Positions 1 through 15,457 of a DNA stretch of 64,000 nucleotides are shown here, piece after piece. The notes under the pieces are model-generated. The model did not search any database, was not told the DNA's origin, and worked only from the letters and a program-made list of their open reading frames with translations. The stretch is from NCBI RefSeq assembly GCF_900199205.1, contig NZ_OBMJ01000001.1, forward strand, positions 1,674,001-1,738,000, written 5' to 3'. The position numbers were made by a program, and so were the translations under genes. Source of the stretch: Streptomyces sp. 1331.2. GTDB lineage: Bacteria; Actinomycetota; Actinomycetes; Streptomycetales; Streptomycetaceae. How positions within the stretch are numbered: the first letter of the stretch is position 1; each line of letters starts with the position of its first letter.

Positions 1-4083
<4,083 letters not shown>

Positions 4084-4087
<4 letters not shown>

Positions 4088-7000
4088 TTGGTGGCCTCTT
4101 CTTCATCGTCTTCAGCAGCGGTTGCGTCGTCGGAGGCGGCGGACCCGTGGTCGCCGTCCTCGTCGTCGCCGAATTCGTCGTCGCCGTACAGGTCGTCGCC
4201 GTACAGGTCGTCGCCGTACAGCTCGTCGCCGTACAGGTCGTCCAGCTCGTCCTCGAAGGCCTCGATCTCGTCCTGGGTGATGGAGGAGAGGGAGACGTCG
4301 GAGGGGGTGAGTCCGCCGGCGAGGGGGTCGTGCGCGTGGGTGACGAGGGCTTCGAGCGCCTGGAACCAGAGCCCGGCCAGCTGCTGGACCTCGGTCTCGT
4401 CCAGGACGTCCCCGGCCCAGGTCCAGAAGGCGACCAGGCGTGGTCCGTCGGGGCCGTCCTCGGTGCGCGCGTTGAGTTCGAGGGGGTGGGCGAGGGGCAG
4501 GTGCGCGGGGTCGCCGGGGACGGCGTCGATGCCGCTCAGCGGGGTCCAGTCGGCGACCGGTCCGGCACCGCCGGTGGTGAACCGGCCGAGGTAGTTGAAG
4601 GCGACCTGGGGGTCGGGCAGTCCGTCGAAGCCGGGCGCGGTGGCGGGGTTGAGCCGGCGGACGAGTCCGTACCCCATGCCCTTGTCCGGGACGGCCCTGA
4701 GCTGTTCCTTGACGGCCTTGAGGGCGGTTCCCGCGGCCGGGCCGCCGGCGAGCGCCTCGGTGAGGTCGGCGCGCCCGGTGTGCAGGCGGACGGGGTACAG
4801 GTTGGTGAACCAGCCGACGGTTCGCGACAGTTCGGCGCCGTCCACCAGGTGTTCCTCGCGGCCGTGGCCCTCCAGGTCGAGGAGGAGTCCGGTGCTGCCC
4901 CGCCAGCGCGCCCAGGCCAGGGTGAAGGCGGTCAGCAGGACGTCGTTGGCCTCGGCGTTGAACGCGGCCGGGACCTTGGTCAGGACGGCTTCGGTCACCT
5001 CGGGGGGCAGCACCGTCTCGATCCGGCCGGCGGTGGCCTGGGTGTCCCGGGCCGGGTCCAGGGCGCGGCGGCCCAGCAGCGGGTCGGGGGTGCGCAGCAC
5101 GTCCTGCCACCAGGCGGCGTCGGCCATCCGGGCGGGCGTCGCGGCCTCCTCGGTCAGGCGCTGGGCCCAGCGGCGCAGGGAGGTGCCGACGGCCTGGAGT
5201 TCCGGTTCCCGGCCGGCGGCGACGGCCTGGTGGGCCTCGGCGAGGTCGGGCAGCAGGATCCGCCAGGAGACGCCGTCGACCACGAGGTGGTGGATGACGA
5301 GGAGCAGCAACCCCGGGGTGGTGGGGCCGCGGTCGACCCAGACCACCTGGACGAGGCGGCCGGCGGCCAGGTCGAGCCGGTCGCGGGCGGCTTCGCCCTC
5401 GGCGTGGACGAGCCGGATCAGGTCCGGGCCGTCGAGTCCGGTGGCGTCGGCCCGGTGGACGGCGGTGGCGGCGTCGACGGCGCCGGGGGCCGGGATCACC
5501 AGGCGCCGGTCGGGGGCCGGGGAGAGCCGGGCCCGCAGCGCGTCGTGGTGGTCCAGGAGGGCCTGGACGGCGCGGGTCAGGTGGCCGGGGTCGAGCCGGG
5601 CGGGGGCCTGGAGGACGGCGGACATGGTGTAGCCGTCCAGGTCGTCGCTGCGGGCCAGCAGCCAGTGCTTGATCGGGGTGAGCGGCACCTCGCCGAGGCC
5701 GGCGCCGGGCTCCTCGGCCGCCGGGCCCGCGGTCTCCGTGACGACGGTGGCGAGGGCGGCGACGGTGCGGTGCTCGAAGATGTCCCGGACGGACAGGGCG
5801 AGTCCGGCCCGGCGGGCGCGGCCGACCAGCTGGATCGACATGATGCTGTCGCCGCCGAGGTCGAAGAACCCGTCGTCGATGCCGACCTCGCGGACGCCCA
5901 GGACCTCGGCGAACAGGGCGCACAGGGCCTTCTCCCGTCCGGTGCGCGGCTGTTGGCCGGTCCCTTCGGCGGGCGCCTCGGGGGCGGGCAGGGCGGCCCG
6001 GTCCAGTTTGCCGTTGGCGGTCAGCGGCAGTTCGGCGAGGACGGTGACGGTGGCGGGGACCATGTAGTGCGGCAGCTGCCGGGCGATGTGGGCGCGCAGC
6101 GTGCGGGCGAGCTCGCGGTCCCGGTCCTCGTGCTGCTCCTGGTCCTGCCCGCCGTGCGCGCCCTCGTCCCCGCCCTCGTCCCCGCCCTCGTCCGCGCCCT
6201 CGGCCCGGCCGGGGCGCTCGGGCACCACGTAGGCGGCCAGCCGGAGGATCCCGGGGGTGTCCTCGCGGGCGAGGACCGCGGCGGTGTCGACGGCCGGGTG
6301 CTCGGCGAGGACGGCCTCGACCTCGCCGGGCTCCACCCGGAAGCCGCCGATCTTGATCTGGTGGTCGGAGCGGCCGAGGAACTCCAGTTCGCCGCCGGCG
6401 TTGCGGCGCACCAAGTCCCCGGTGCGGTACATCCGGGAGCCGGGCGGGCCGAACGGGGAGGCGACGAAGCGTTCGGCGGTGCGGTCGGGCCGGCCGAGGT
6501 AGCCGCGGGCCATCTGGGAGCCGCCGACGTACAGTTCGCCGCGCACGCCCGGGGCGACCGGCCGCAGCCGCTCGTCCAGGACGAACACCGCGGCGTTCCA
6601 GATGGGTTCGCCGATGGAGGCCGAGGCGGGCCACTCGTCGGTGTCCTCGGGCAGCGTCGCCGAGGTGATGGCGGCGACCTCGGCGGGGCCGTAGATGTTG
6701 TGCGCCATGCGCCGCCGGCCGCCCGCGCAGAACGCCCGCAGGTCGCTGCCGAGCCGGAACTGCTCGCCGCCCTGGAAGAGGTCGGTGAGCGAGTCCAGCG
6801 GTTCGCCGAGGTCCGCGGCGGCGGCGAGCAGGGAGTCGATGACGAGGGTGGGGGCGAAGAGTTCGTTGATGCCGTAGCGGGCGATCCAGGCCGCCAGTTC
6901 GCGGCCGTCGAGGCGGACGTCCTCCTCGGGCAGGACGAGGGTCTTGCCGACGACGAGCGCCTGCAGGATCTCCTGGACGGCGAAGTCGAAGGAGACGGCG

Positions 7001-10000
7001 AGGAACTGGGCGGTGCGGGTGCCGACGCCCCCGCAGTAGGTGCCGGTGTGCCAGGCGAGGAGGTTCATCAGGGAGCCCATCGGCATGACGACCCCCTTGG
7101 GGGTGCCGGTGGAGCCCGAGGTGTAGACGACGTACGCCGGGTGGCGGGGGTCGAGCGGCCGGACGCGCTCGGCGTCGGTCAGGTCGGTGTCCGCGAGGGC
7201 GGCGAGGGAACGGGCGACGGCCGGGTCGTCCAGGACGACGTCCCGTTCCCGCGGCTCGCCCAGCAGCGGCCGGTGGGCGGTGTCGGTGACGACCGCGGCG
7301 GGGCCGCAGTCGGCGAGGACGGCGCGCAGCCGTTGCTCGGGGGCCTTGGTGTCGACGGTGAAGTAGGCGGCGCCGGTCTTGAGGACGGCCAGCAGTGCGA
7401 CGATCATCTCGGCGGACCGGGGCAGCGCGACGGCCACCACGGACTCGCCGCCCACACCGCGGGCCGCGAGGTGGCGGGCCAGCCGGTTGGCGCGGGCGTT
7501 GAGCTCCCGGTAGGAGAGGGTGGTCCGCTCGGAGATGACGGCCGTGGCGTCGGGCACCTCGGCCGCCTGGCGTTCGACCAGCTCGGGGACGAACGCCGGC
7601 GCCACCTCGTGCGCGGTGCGGTTCCCCTGCGCGAGCTGCCGGGCCTCGTCGGGCGTCAGCAGGTCGAGCTGCCCGATCGGGCGGTGCGGATCGGCGGCGA
7701 CCGAGCCGATCAGCCGCAGCAGCCGCTCGGCGAAGCCGCCGGCCGTCTGCCGGTCGAAGATGTCGGCGTTGTACTCGACCGCGCCGTGCAGGCCGGTCGG
7801 TTCGCCGTCGGGGCCGTGGGTCTCGTCCAGGAAGAAGGCCAGGTCGAACTTGGCGCGCCCGGTCTCCGGGGCGGCCACGTCGACGGTCAGGCCCGGCAGC
7901 CGCAGGACCTCGATGGCCTCCTGGTTGTTGTCGAGGCCGAGCAGCACCTGGAAGAGCGGGTGGCGGGCCAGCGACCGGACGGGGCTGAGCACCTCGACCA
8001 GCCGCTCGAACGGCAGGTCCTGGTGGGCGTACGCGCCGAGGTTGGTCTCCCGGACGCGGGCGACGAGCTCGGTGAAGGACGGGTCGCCGGAGGTGTCGGT
8101 GCGCAGGACGAGGGTGTTGACGAAGAAGCCGACCAGCTCCTCCACCGCCGTGTCGGTCCGGCCGGCGATCGGCGTGCCGATCGGGACGTCCGCACCGGCG
8201 CCGAGCCGGGTCAGCAGCGTGGCCAGCGCCGCCTGCAGCACCATGAACAGGCTGGTGCGGGTCTCCCGGGCGAGGTCCGCCAGGGCCGTGTGCAGGGCGG
8301 CGGGCACCTCGAAGGCGACCCGGCCCCCGCGGTGGGACTGGCTCGGCGGGCGGGGCCGGTCGGCGGGCAGCTCCAGCTGCTCGGGCAGACCGGCCAGGGT
8401 CTGCTGCCAGTAGGCGAGTTGGCGGGAGATCTCGCTGTCCGGGTCGTCCTCCGAGCCCAGCGTCTCCCGCTGCCACAGGGTGTAGTCGGCGTACTGCACG
8501 GGCAGCGCCGCCCAGCCCGGTTCCGCACCCCGGGCGCGGGCCGTGTAGGCCAGCGACAGGTCCCGCGCCAGCGGTCCCATGGACCAGCCGTCGCCCGCGA
8601 TGTGGTGGACCACCAGGGTCAGTACCCGCTCCCCGGCATCCGTGCCGAACAGCCAGGCCCTGATCGGGAGTTCGGCGCCCAGGTCGAAGGGGTGCGAGGC
8701 GGCGGCGCGCACCCGCGCGGCCAACTCCTCGGCGCCGACCCGCTCCTCGGTGAGCACCGGGCGCGCGTCTGCGGCCGGCAGGACGACCTGCCGGGCGCCG
8801 GCCGGGTCGTCCGCGAACACCGTCCGCAGGCTCTCGTGCCGCACCACCACGTCGGCCAGGGCCTCACGCAGCGCGGCGAGGTCCAGGTCGCCGGTCAGCC
8901 GCAGGGTGACCGGGATGTTGTAGGTCGCGTCGGGGCCCTCCAGGGTGTGCAGGAACCAGAGCCGCTGCTGGGCGTAGGACAGCGGGAGCACGCGCGGGCG
9001 CTCGACGGGCAGCAGCGGCCGACGGGCACCGGCGGCGCGGCCGCACGCCTCGGCCAGCCCGGCGACGGTGGGGTTCTCGAAGAACGTGCGGATCGAGACC
9101 TCCGCGCCCAGGACGGACCGGACCCGGCTGAGCAGGCGGACGGCCGACAGCGAATGGCCGCTGCGGTCGAAGAAGTCGTCGTCGATGCCGACGGAGGGCA
9201 CGCCCAGCACCTCGACGAACAGGGTGCACAGGATCTGCTCCAGCGGGCTGCGCGGGCCCCGGGCGCGGGCGGGCAGCACGGCGGCGGCCGGGCCGGGGGC
9301 GGCATGCTCGGGGTGCTCGGGCTGCTCGGGACGCTCGTCCAGCCGCAGTTCGCCGTCGCGGCCCCAGCGGGCGGTGCGGTCGAGGCAGTACAGCCAGGAC
9401 GCGCCGGGCAGCGGGGAGGGCAGCAGCCGGTCCGGGTCGACGCCGTCCGCAGCGCCCTCCGCAACGTCGACCACCGCCGTGTCGCCCGCGGCGCCGACCA
9501 CCGTGCCGCCCGCCGCGTACAGCCGGCCGGGGACGCCGGGCGGCACCGGCTGCAGGGCCGCGTCGAGCACCCACGCGCGGGTCGGGCTCAGGGCAGCCGG
9601 GAGCCCGGCCCGGGACAGCGCCTCGGACACCCCGGGGCGCGCGGTGTCGCTCCACCGCTCCAGGACGGCGGCACGCTCGTCCGCGTCGAGGAGCTCGACG
9701 GCGGACAGCGGGCTGCCCGGCTCGGCGGCCACCGCGGCGAGCAGCCGCAGGAGCCGCGCACCGATCGAGCGGGCCGTCTCCGTGGCGAAGAGGCCGGTGT
9801 TGAACTCCAGGTCGGCCACGATGCCCGCAGGGCGGCCCTGGGCGTCGAAGCTCTCGGTCAGCTCGAAGTTGAGGTCGAACTTGGTGTCCTCGATCGGCAG
9901 CCGCTCCAGCTCCACGGCGAGCCACGGCAGCCGGGCGACCTCGGCCACGGTGGCCCGCGGGTCGGCGTTGTGCAGGGTCAGGCAGACCTGGAAGAGCGGG

Positions 10001-13000
10001 TGGCGGACCAGCGAACGCTCCGGGTTCAGGGCCTCCACCAGCCGCTCGAACGGCAGGTCCTGGTGGGCGTACGCACCGAGGTCGGCCTCCCGGACGCGGG
10101 CGACGAGCTCGGTGAAGGCCGGATCGCCGGAGGTGTCGGTCCGCAGCACGAGGGTGTTGGCGAAGAAGCCGACCAGCTCCTCCAGTGCGGAGTCGGTCCG
10201 CCCGGCGATCGGCGTGCCCAGCGGGACGTCCTCGCCCGCGCCGAGCCGGGTCAGCAGCGCGGCCAGCGCCGCCTGCAGCACCATGAACAGGCTGGCCCGC
10301 GTACGCCGGCTCAGCGCGTGCAGGTCCTGGTGGAGAGCGGCGGGCACCTGGAAAGTCACCCGGTCGCCGTGGCTCGCGAGGTCCGGCGTCCGCGGCCGGT
10401 CCACCGGCAGCGCCAGTTCCTCCGGGAGGCCGTCCAAGGCCTGCTGCCAGTAGGCGAGTTGGCGAGCGATCTCGCTCTCGGGGTCGTCCTCCGAGCCCAG
10501 CGTCTCGCGCTGCCACAGGGTGTAGTCGGCGTACTGCACGGGCAGGGCCGGCCAGGCCGGCTCCCCTCCCCCGGTGCGGGCCGCGTAGGCCAGCGACAGG
10601 TCCCGCGCCAGCGGGCGCAGGGACCAGCCGTCACCCGCGATGTGGTGCAGGAGCAGCAGCAGCACGTGCTCGTCCTCGGCGAGGGCGAACAGGGCGGCGC
10701 GCAGCGGGAGTTCGGTGGACAGGTCGAAGAGGTGGCCCGCCCCGGCGGCGAGTTCGGCCGGCAGCCGGGCCTCGTCCGTCTCCCGGACGTCGATCCCCAC
10801 GGGCGCCTCGTACGGCGCCAGGATCCGCTGGGTGAACCCCTCCTCGTCCTCACCGAAGACGGTGCGCAGGCTCTCGTGGCGGGCGACGACGTCGGCCAGG
10901 GCCAGCCGCAGCGCCTCCCGGTCCAGCGGACCGCGCAGGCGCAAAGCGCCGGGCGCGTTGTACGCGGTGCTGCCGCCGTCCAGCAGCTGGAGGAAGCGGA
11001 GCCGCTGCTGGGCGTAGGAGAGCGGGACCCGCTCCGGGCGCGGGACGACCGCGACGACGGCACCCCGGGTGACGCCCTCGGCGGCGTCCAGGGCATCGGT
11101 CAGCGCGGCAATGCTTGGGGTGTCGAAGAGTTGACGGATCGGCAGTTCCACGTCCAGGACGCTGCGGATGCGGCTGACCAGACGGGTGGCGAGGAGGGAG
11201 TGCCCGCCGAGACGGAAGAAGTCGTCATCGATCGAGACCGACTCCACCCCCAGAGTCTGCGCGAACAGACCGCACAGCACCTCCTCACGCGGGGACCGCG
11301 GCATCCGGCCCACCGCCTCCACCACGTACTGCGGGGCCGGCAGCGCACGGCGGTCCAGCTTGCCGTTCACCGTCAGCGGCAGCACGTCCAGCTCCACGAA
11401 CGCCGACGGCACCATGTACTCCGGCAACCGGCCCGCCACGAACTCCCGCAGACCCTCCACCGAACCGGACGCCACGACATACGCCACCAGACGCTTGTCA
11501 CCCGGCTCGTCCTCCCGCACCACCACCGCAGCCCGCGCCACACCCTCGTGGGCGACGACCGCGGCCTGCACCTCACCCAACTCGATCCGGAAACCCCGAA
11601 CCTTCACCTGATCGTCAACCCGGCCCACATACACCAGCTGACCATCCGCATTCCACCGCGCCACATCACCCGTGCGATACATCCGCGCACCCGGACCACC
11701 GAACGGATCCGCGACAAAACGCTCCGCCGTCAGATCCGGCCGACCCCAATAACCACGCGCCAGCACCACACCCGCGACATACAACTCACCCGCAACCCCC
11801 GGCGGCACCAGACGCAAATCCCCATCCAGCACATACGCCCGCGTATTCCAGAACGGCCGCCCAATCGGCACCGGACCCGAACCGACGACCTGCCCCGGCT
11901 CGATCCGGAAATCCGTGCAATTGACCGTCGCCTCCGTCGGCCCATACGCATTCACCACCACCACACCCGGATGCAACCCCCGCCACGAATCCAGCGCCTC
12001 ACCCACCAACGCCTCACCACCCGTGACCAACATCCCCGACGCCGACACCCCCGCCGGCAACACCTCCAACAACCCCAAATGCGACGGCGTCACCTTCATG
12101 AACGACGGACGACCCCACACCCCCGCCCGCTCATCCAACTCCGCCAGCACCACACACCCACCACTCACCAACGGCGCATACAAACCCGTCACCGACAGAT
12201 CAAACGCCACCGACGAATGCAACAACGACAACCCCGCCGCATCCCCATACACCTCACGAGCACGCACCAAATACGCACCCACCGAACGATGCTCAACCAC
12301 CACACCCTTCGGCCGCCCCGTCGAACCCGACGTGAAAATCACATACACCGGATGCGACAACGACAACCCCACCCGACGATCCCCATCCGACACCGGCCCA
12401 TCCGAAAAACCGGACACACCAGCCAGAACCGCCAGGTCATCGATCACCAACACCGGACGCGCATCACCCAAAACCTGCGCCACCCGCTCCGCCGGCACCC
12501 CCGCATCCACCGGCACATACGCACCACCGGCCTTCACCACCCCCAGCAACGCCACCACCAACTCCACCGACCGCGGCAACACCACCCCCACGAACGACTC
12601 CGCGCCCACCCCCGCGCGATCAGCCACCGAGCCACCCGGTTCGACCACGCATCCAACTCCCGATACGTCAACGACCGGGCATCCGCCACCACCGCCACCG
12701 CATCCGGCGTCCGCTCCACCTGCTCCGCAAACAACACCGGCAACGACACCCCACGCACCTCACGCGACGCACCGTTCCACCCCACCAACACCCGCTCACG
12801 CTCACCCGCAACAAACACATCCACCCCACCCACGGGCGCCGCCGGGTCGTCGGCGATCTGCTCCAACACCCGGACCAGCCGGTCCTGGTGGGCGGTCAGC
12901 TCGTCCTCGCGGTACAGGGCCGGGTCCGCGTCGAGCTCCAGGCGGATCCCCCCGCGCGAGGTGGCGCTGCCGTAGAAGTTGACCTTCAGGTCGTTCACCG

Positions 13001-14180
13001 GCCCGGTGGAGAGCGGGTGGACCGTGGCGGGGCTGTCCCCGAAGACCGGTTCGCCGGCGAAGGCCATCACGTTCACCGTCGGCCCGAGCCGGGCCTGGCG
13101 GCCGCCCGACAGGCCCAGTTCCCGGACCAGGTCCTCGCCGCGGAACCGCTGGTGGCGGAGCACGTCCGCCAGCGAGCGGGCGACGTCGGCGGCCAGCTCG
13201 GCGAAGCTGCGGTCCGGATCGGGCGTCACCCGGATGGGCAGGACGTTGACCATCGCGCTCGGCGTGGTCAGCCCGGTACGGCCGGTGCGGCCCGCCAGGG
13301 GGAGCGCGAAGGTGAAGTCGGTCCGGCCGGTCATGCGGTGGTAGCAGGCCGCGGTGGCGGCGATCGCGAGCGCGGGCCACGGCACGCCCGACTGCGCGGC
13401 GAGGGAGGCGAGTCGGGCCGCCAGCTCGGACGGCAGGGTACGGACCAGGCGCAGGCTGCTGTGGGTGCTCGCGGCCGAGCGGTCGGCGAGGCTGATCGGG
13501 TCCGGCAGGTCGGTGAAGAGGTCCAGCCAGTACGCGCGGTCCTGGCGCCGCCGGCGCGAGTCAGGGTACGAGGCCTCGTCGGCGACCACCCGGTCCAGCG
13601 TCGCGAAGGGGGACGCCGAGGGCTCCTGCCCGGCTGCGAGGGCGGTGTAGAGGGCCGCGACCCGGGCCGTGTAGACGGAGTGGCCGAAGCCGTCGAGCAC
13701 CGCGTGGTGGTAGCGGTGCACGTAGAACGAGCGGTCGTCGGCGAGTCGGATCAGGGTCTGGGCGCTGAGCGGGCCGCGGCCGAGGTCGAAGGTCCGGGCC
13801 ATGTCCTTGGCCATCCACCGCTGCGCCTCAGCCTCCGGGTCCGGGGCGTCCCGCAGGTCGACCACGCGCAGCGGCCGCTCCTCGGCCGGCGTGACCACCT
13901 GCCAGAGCCGCGTCCCGCCGTCTCCGAGCCCGTCGCCCCGCCCGTCTGCGCGCGCGTCGCCCGCGCCGGTGTCCTCGACGAAGTGCGAACGCAGCGCCTC
14001 GGTCTCCTCGACGCCGCGGCGCACCGCCTCCGCGAGCACGTCGAGGTCGACGGGGCCGTCGATCTCGTAGTAACCACCGCAGTTGTAGAGGGGGCTGTCC
14101 GGCTGCAGTTGCTGGGCGACCCAGATGCCCAGTTGGGCGGCGCTGACGGGTCGACGGAGCGTACGGGCGTCGTCGGACAT
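4084..14180 (-). CDS. Nonribosomal peptide synthetase, modules 1-3 (C-A-T-C-[A remnant]-T-C-A-T-E), broken by one frameshift
   Basis: About 3365 residues if one base is restored at 12609-12613. Domains: starter C (14180-12840, HHAVLDG, with a TGPVNDL stretch like EntF), A1 (about 12810-11330), T1, C2 (11070-9690, HHIAGDG), an adenylation remnant of about 130 residues, T2 (DRSGHSL), C3 (HHIAGDG), A3 (7620-5990), T3 (LGGDSI), E (5690-4340, HHLVVDG and NYLGRF) and a very acidic tail. Hand-read codes: A1 D-L-T-K-V-G-A-V-N (Asp-like) and A3 D-F-Q-L-F-G-I-A-I (pipecolate-like). The starter C plus the upstream acyl-AMP ligase and free ACP indicate N-terminal acylation. The E domain after A3 predicts D-pipecolate. 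Expected start of the product: acyl-Asp-(diamino acid)-D-Pip. As it stands, two open frames are seen, 12534-14180 and 4084-12648. Confidence 0.9.
4186..4245 (-). repeat. Four 15-bp tandem repeats coding an acidic NRPS tail
   Basis: Units of the form gtacaggtcgtcgcc begin at 4186, 4201, 4216 (one base changed) and 4231 (end diverged). On the coding strand they give repeats of LYGDD/E inside a C-terminal tail made almost only of D, E, G and Y. The tail ends one codon before the next NRPS starts, so it may act as a docking element. Repeat number could vary between strains. Confidence 0.8.
6161..6196 (-). repeat. Three 12-bp tandem repeats inside adenylation domain 3
   Basis: Units ccctcgtccccg start at 6161 and 6173, and a variant starts at 6185. 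They code DEGG repeats within a charged insertion of about 35 residues (rich in D, E, G, H, Q) between the conserved A8 region and the PHYMVP segment. The insertion sits in the C-terminal subdomain and probably forms a flexible loop. Confidence 0.7.
9263..9660 (-). pseudogene. Degenerate adenylation domain of NRPS module 2
   Basis: Between C2 and T2 there are only about 130 residues where about 500 are normal. Recognisable scraps are [20 protein letters not shown] (A5-A6 region) and [15 protein letters not shown] (A7-like, with the GD of YRTGD lost). The nucleotide-binding loop (SGSTGxPKG), the substrate pocket, A8 and the A10 lysine are all missing. It cannot activate an amino acid, so T2 must be charged from outside. 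It stays in frame and is flanked by intact C and T domains, so the loss looks tolerated rather than recent decay. Confidence 0.85.
11290..12835 (-). other. Segment with foreign codon use covering A domain 1
   Basis: In this stretch the coding strand uses TTG, GGT, TAT, CGT and GTT freely, whereas flanking NRPS sequence uses CTG, GGC, TAC, CGC and GTC almost throughout. The change is sharp near 12835, at the C1/A1 linker (GGVDVFV), and fades near 11290 at the A1/T1 linker. It matches a whole adenylation domain and suggests domain exchange by recombination from another strain or cluster. The frameshift also lies inside it. Confidence 0.6.
12609..12613 (-). other. Single-base frameshift in NRPS adenylation domain 1
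   Basis: On the coding strand the run of five G after GCGCG puts LIARG out of frame with [13 protein letters not shown]. Six G would join them as LIARGVGAESF, the expected A2 region of an adenylation domain. The two frames overlap from 12534 to 12648 and no start codon with a good Shine-Dalgarno serves the second. Either one base was lost from a G run in sequencing or the gene is truly inactive. Confidence 0.85.
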
Positions 14181-14264
14181 GGACGAGCGGTCCTCTCGGA
14201 TCTGCGGGGTGGCGGACTGCGGCGCGGGACGGGTGGGCGAAGCGGGAGCCTGCGGGGCGAAGTG

Positions 14265-14543
14265 TCAGTCCTGCTGGGCGAGTTCCCGGATCAGGGCCGC
14301 GCTGAGGGCGTCGATGGTGGGGTTGTCCCACATGACGGTCGGGTCGAGGGAGATGTCGAGGTGGTCCTCCAACTCGGCGGCGACGGAGAGGACGTAGAGC
14401 GAGTCGAGGCCGTAGTCGGAGAGCTTCGCGGCGGGGTCGACGGTGTCGGCGGGCCGCTCCAGATGGGCGGCGACGCAGTCGACCAGCCAGCTGCGCAGGC
14501 TCTCGACGGTGTGGGTACCGGTGTCGGTGCCGATGTCGGTCAT
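14265..14543 (-). CDS. Free-standing acyl carrier protein
   Basis: A 92-residue carrier protein with the phosphopantetheine motif DYGLDSLYVL (Ser48). It should hold the fatty acyl chain loaded by the acyl-AMP ligase and hand it to the starter condensation domain of the NRPS. The start at 14543 overlaps the stop of the upstream dehydrogenase-like gene (ATGA). An 84-nt gap separates its stop from the NRPS start. DptF of daptomycin clusters is the functional comparison I have in mind (from memory). The family call is firm; its partner is inferred from the operon. Confidence 0.9.
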   Translation of the reverse strand: MTDIGTDTGTHTVESLRSWLVDCVAAHLERPADTVDPAAKLSDYGLDSLYVLSVAAELEDHLDISLDPTVMWDNPTIDALSAALIRELAQQD

Positions 14544-15457
14544 GTGCGGTTCTCCTGTGGCATGGGTGGTGGTGGCGGTAAGGGCCGGTCGGGCAGGGCG
14601 CGCCGGGTCAGGTCGAAGGAGCGCCCGCTCTCGTAGCGGTCGAGGAGGTCCCCGTACAGCCGCTCGTGGACCGGTCCGGCCGGCTGCGGGGCCCGGCGGG
14701 CGCGGCCGGTCAGCCCGCATCCGGGGGCCGCGGCGAGCAGCTGCGGGTCGCAGAGGGCCGCGACGGCGGGGGTGGCGAGCAGGTCGGAGAGCAGGTCGGA
14801 GAGCGCTGCCGGGGCGTGGTCGGGCTCCGGTGTCGCCGTCCGGTCCGCCGCCGCGAACAGGGCGCGCTGGGTCTCGCCCAGCAGCCGCTGGAACGCCGCG
14901 TGCTCGCCCACCCGGATGTAGAAGCGCGACCCCATCACCACCGAGAGGCGGTCCAGCGCCCCCTGGAGGGCGCGCGGGCCGAGCGCCGCCAGGGCCTGTC
15001 CGGCGGCTCCGGGCCGTGCGGGCAGGGCGTCCGTCCCGCGCACGGCGAGCGTGGCCAGCGTGTCGCAGAGCAGGAGGTCGGCGAAGGCGCCGGAGAGCAG
15101 CACCCGCAGGGCGGGCAGGTCGATCGCCGCGGCGCCGTAGAGGCGGCGGGCCCGCAGGTGGCGCAGGGTGATCCGGAGGGCGGAGTCGAGCGCGCCGACG
15201 CAGGCGCCGACGGCGAAGGCGGCCGAAGTCGGAACCGGCGCCGGGCCTGAGGCCGGCGAGCGGCGGTGGACGGCCCGCAGGGCGTGCAGCACCGGCTCCG
15301 GGTCACCCGCGGGGACGTGCCAGGCCTCCCCGTCCGGGGTGCGGCCTGCCTCCGCGGCGGCGAGGAGGGCGGCGAAGCCGTACGGGTTGGCGGAGTCGAA
15401 GGGGTCGCCCAGGCGCTGTTCCAGGGCGTTCGCGAGGGTTGCGGTACCGGTGTTCAC
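14540..15457 (-). CDS. Short acyl-CoA dehydrogenase-like protein
   Basis: A 305-residue protein whose middle (AFAVGACVGALDSALRITLRHLRARRLYG) resembles the C-terminal helical domain of acyl-CoA dehydrogenases, where an arginine-rich helix packs against FAD. The N-terminal half of the usual family is missing, as is a clear catalytic Glu. It starts with GTG at 15457 overlapping the stop of the full-length dehydrogenase, so the two are translationally coupled and may form a heteromer. The likely role is to help desaturate the acyl chain on the ACP. Friulimicin-type clusters also carry two dehydrogenase genes (from memory). Function is inferred; it could be structural only. Confidence 0.7.
   Translation of the reverse strand: MNTGTATLANALEQRLGDPFDSANPYGFAALLAAAEAGRTPDGEAWHVPAGDPEPVLHALRAVHRRSPASGPAPVPTSAAFAVGACVGALDSALRITLRHLRARRLYGAAAIDLPALRVLLSGAFADLLLCDTLATLAVRGTDALPARPGAAGQALAALGPRALQGALDRLSVVMGSRFYIRVGEHAAFQRLLGETQRALFAAADRTATPEPDHAPAALSDLLSDLLATPAVAALCDPQLLAAAPGCGLTGRARRAPQPAGPVHERLYGDLLDRYESGRSFDLTRRALPDRPLPPPPPMPQENRT

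Noticed and set aside
4186..4245. 15-bp repeats considered as a replication or regulatory iteron set
   Set aside because: They are in frame, code an acidic protein tail and show no spacing or AT-rich region typical of iterons.
4147..12975. A 2942-codon open frame on the plus strand, antisense to the first NRPS
   Set aside because: Its translation is Gly/Asp/Gln/Val-rich without any domain. Such frames arise opposite GC-rich coding DNA because stop codons become rare. The opposite strand carries clear NRPS motifs.
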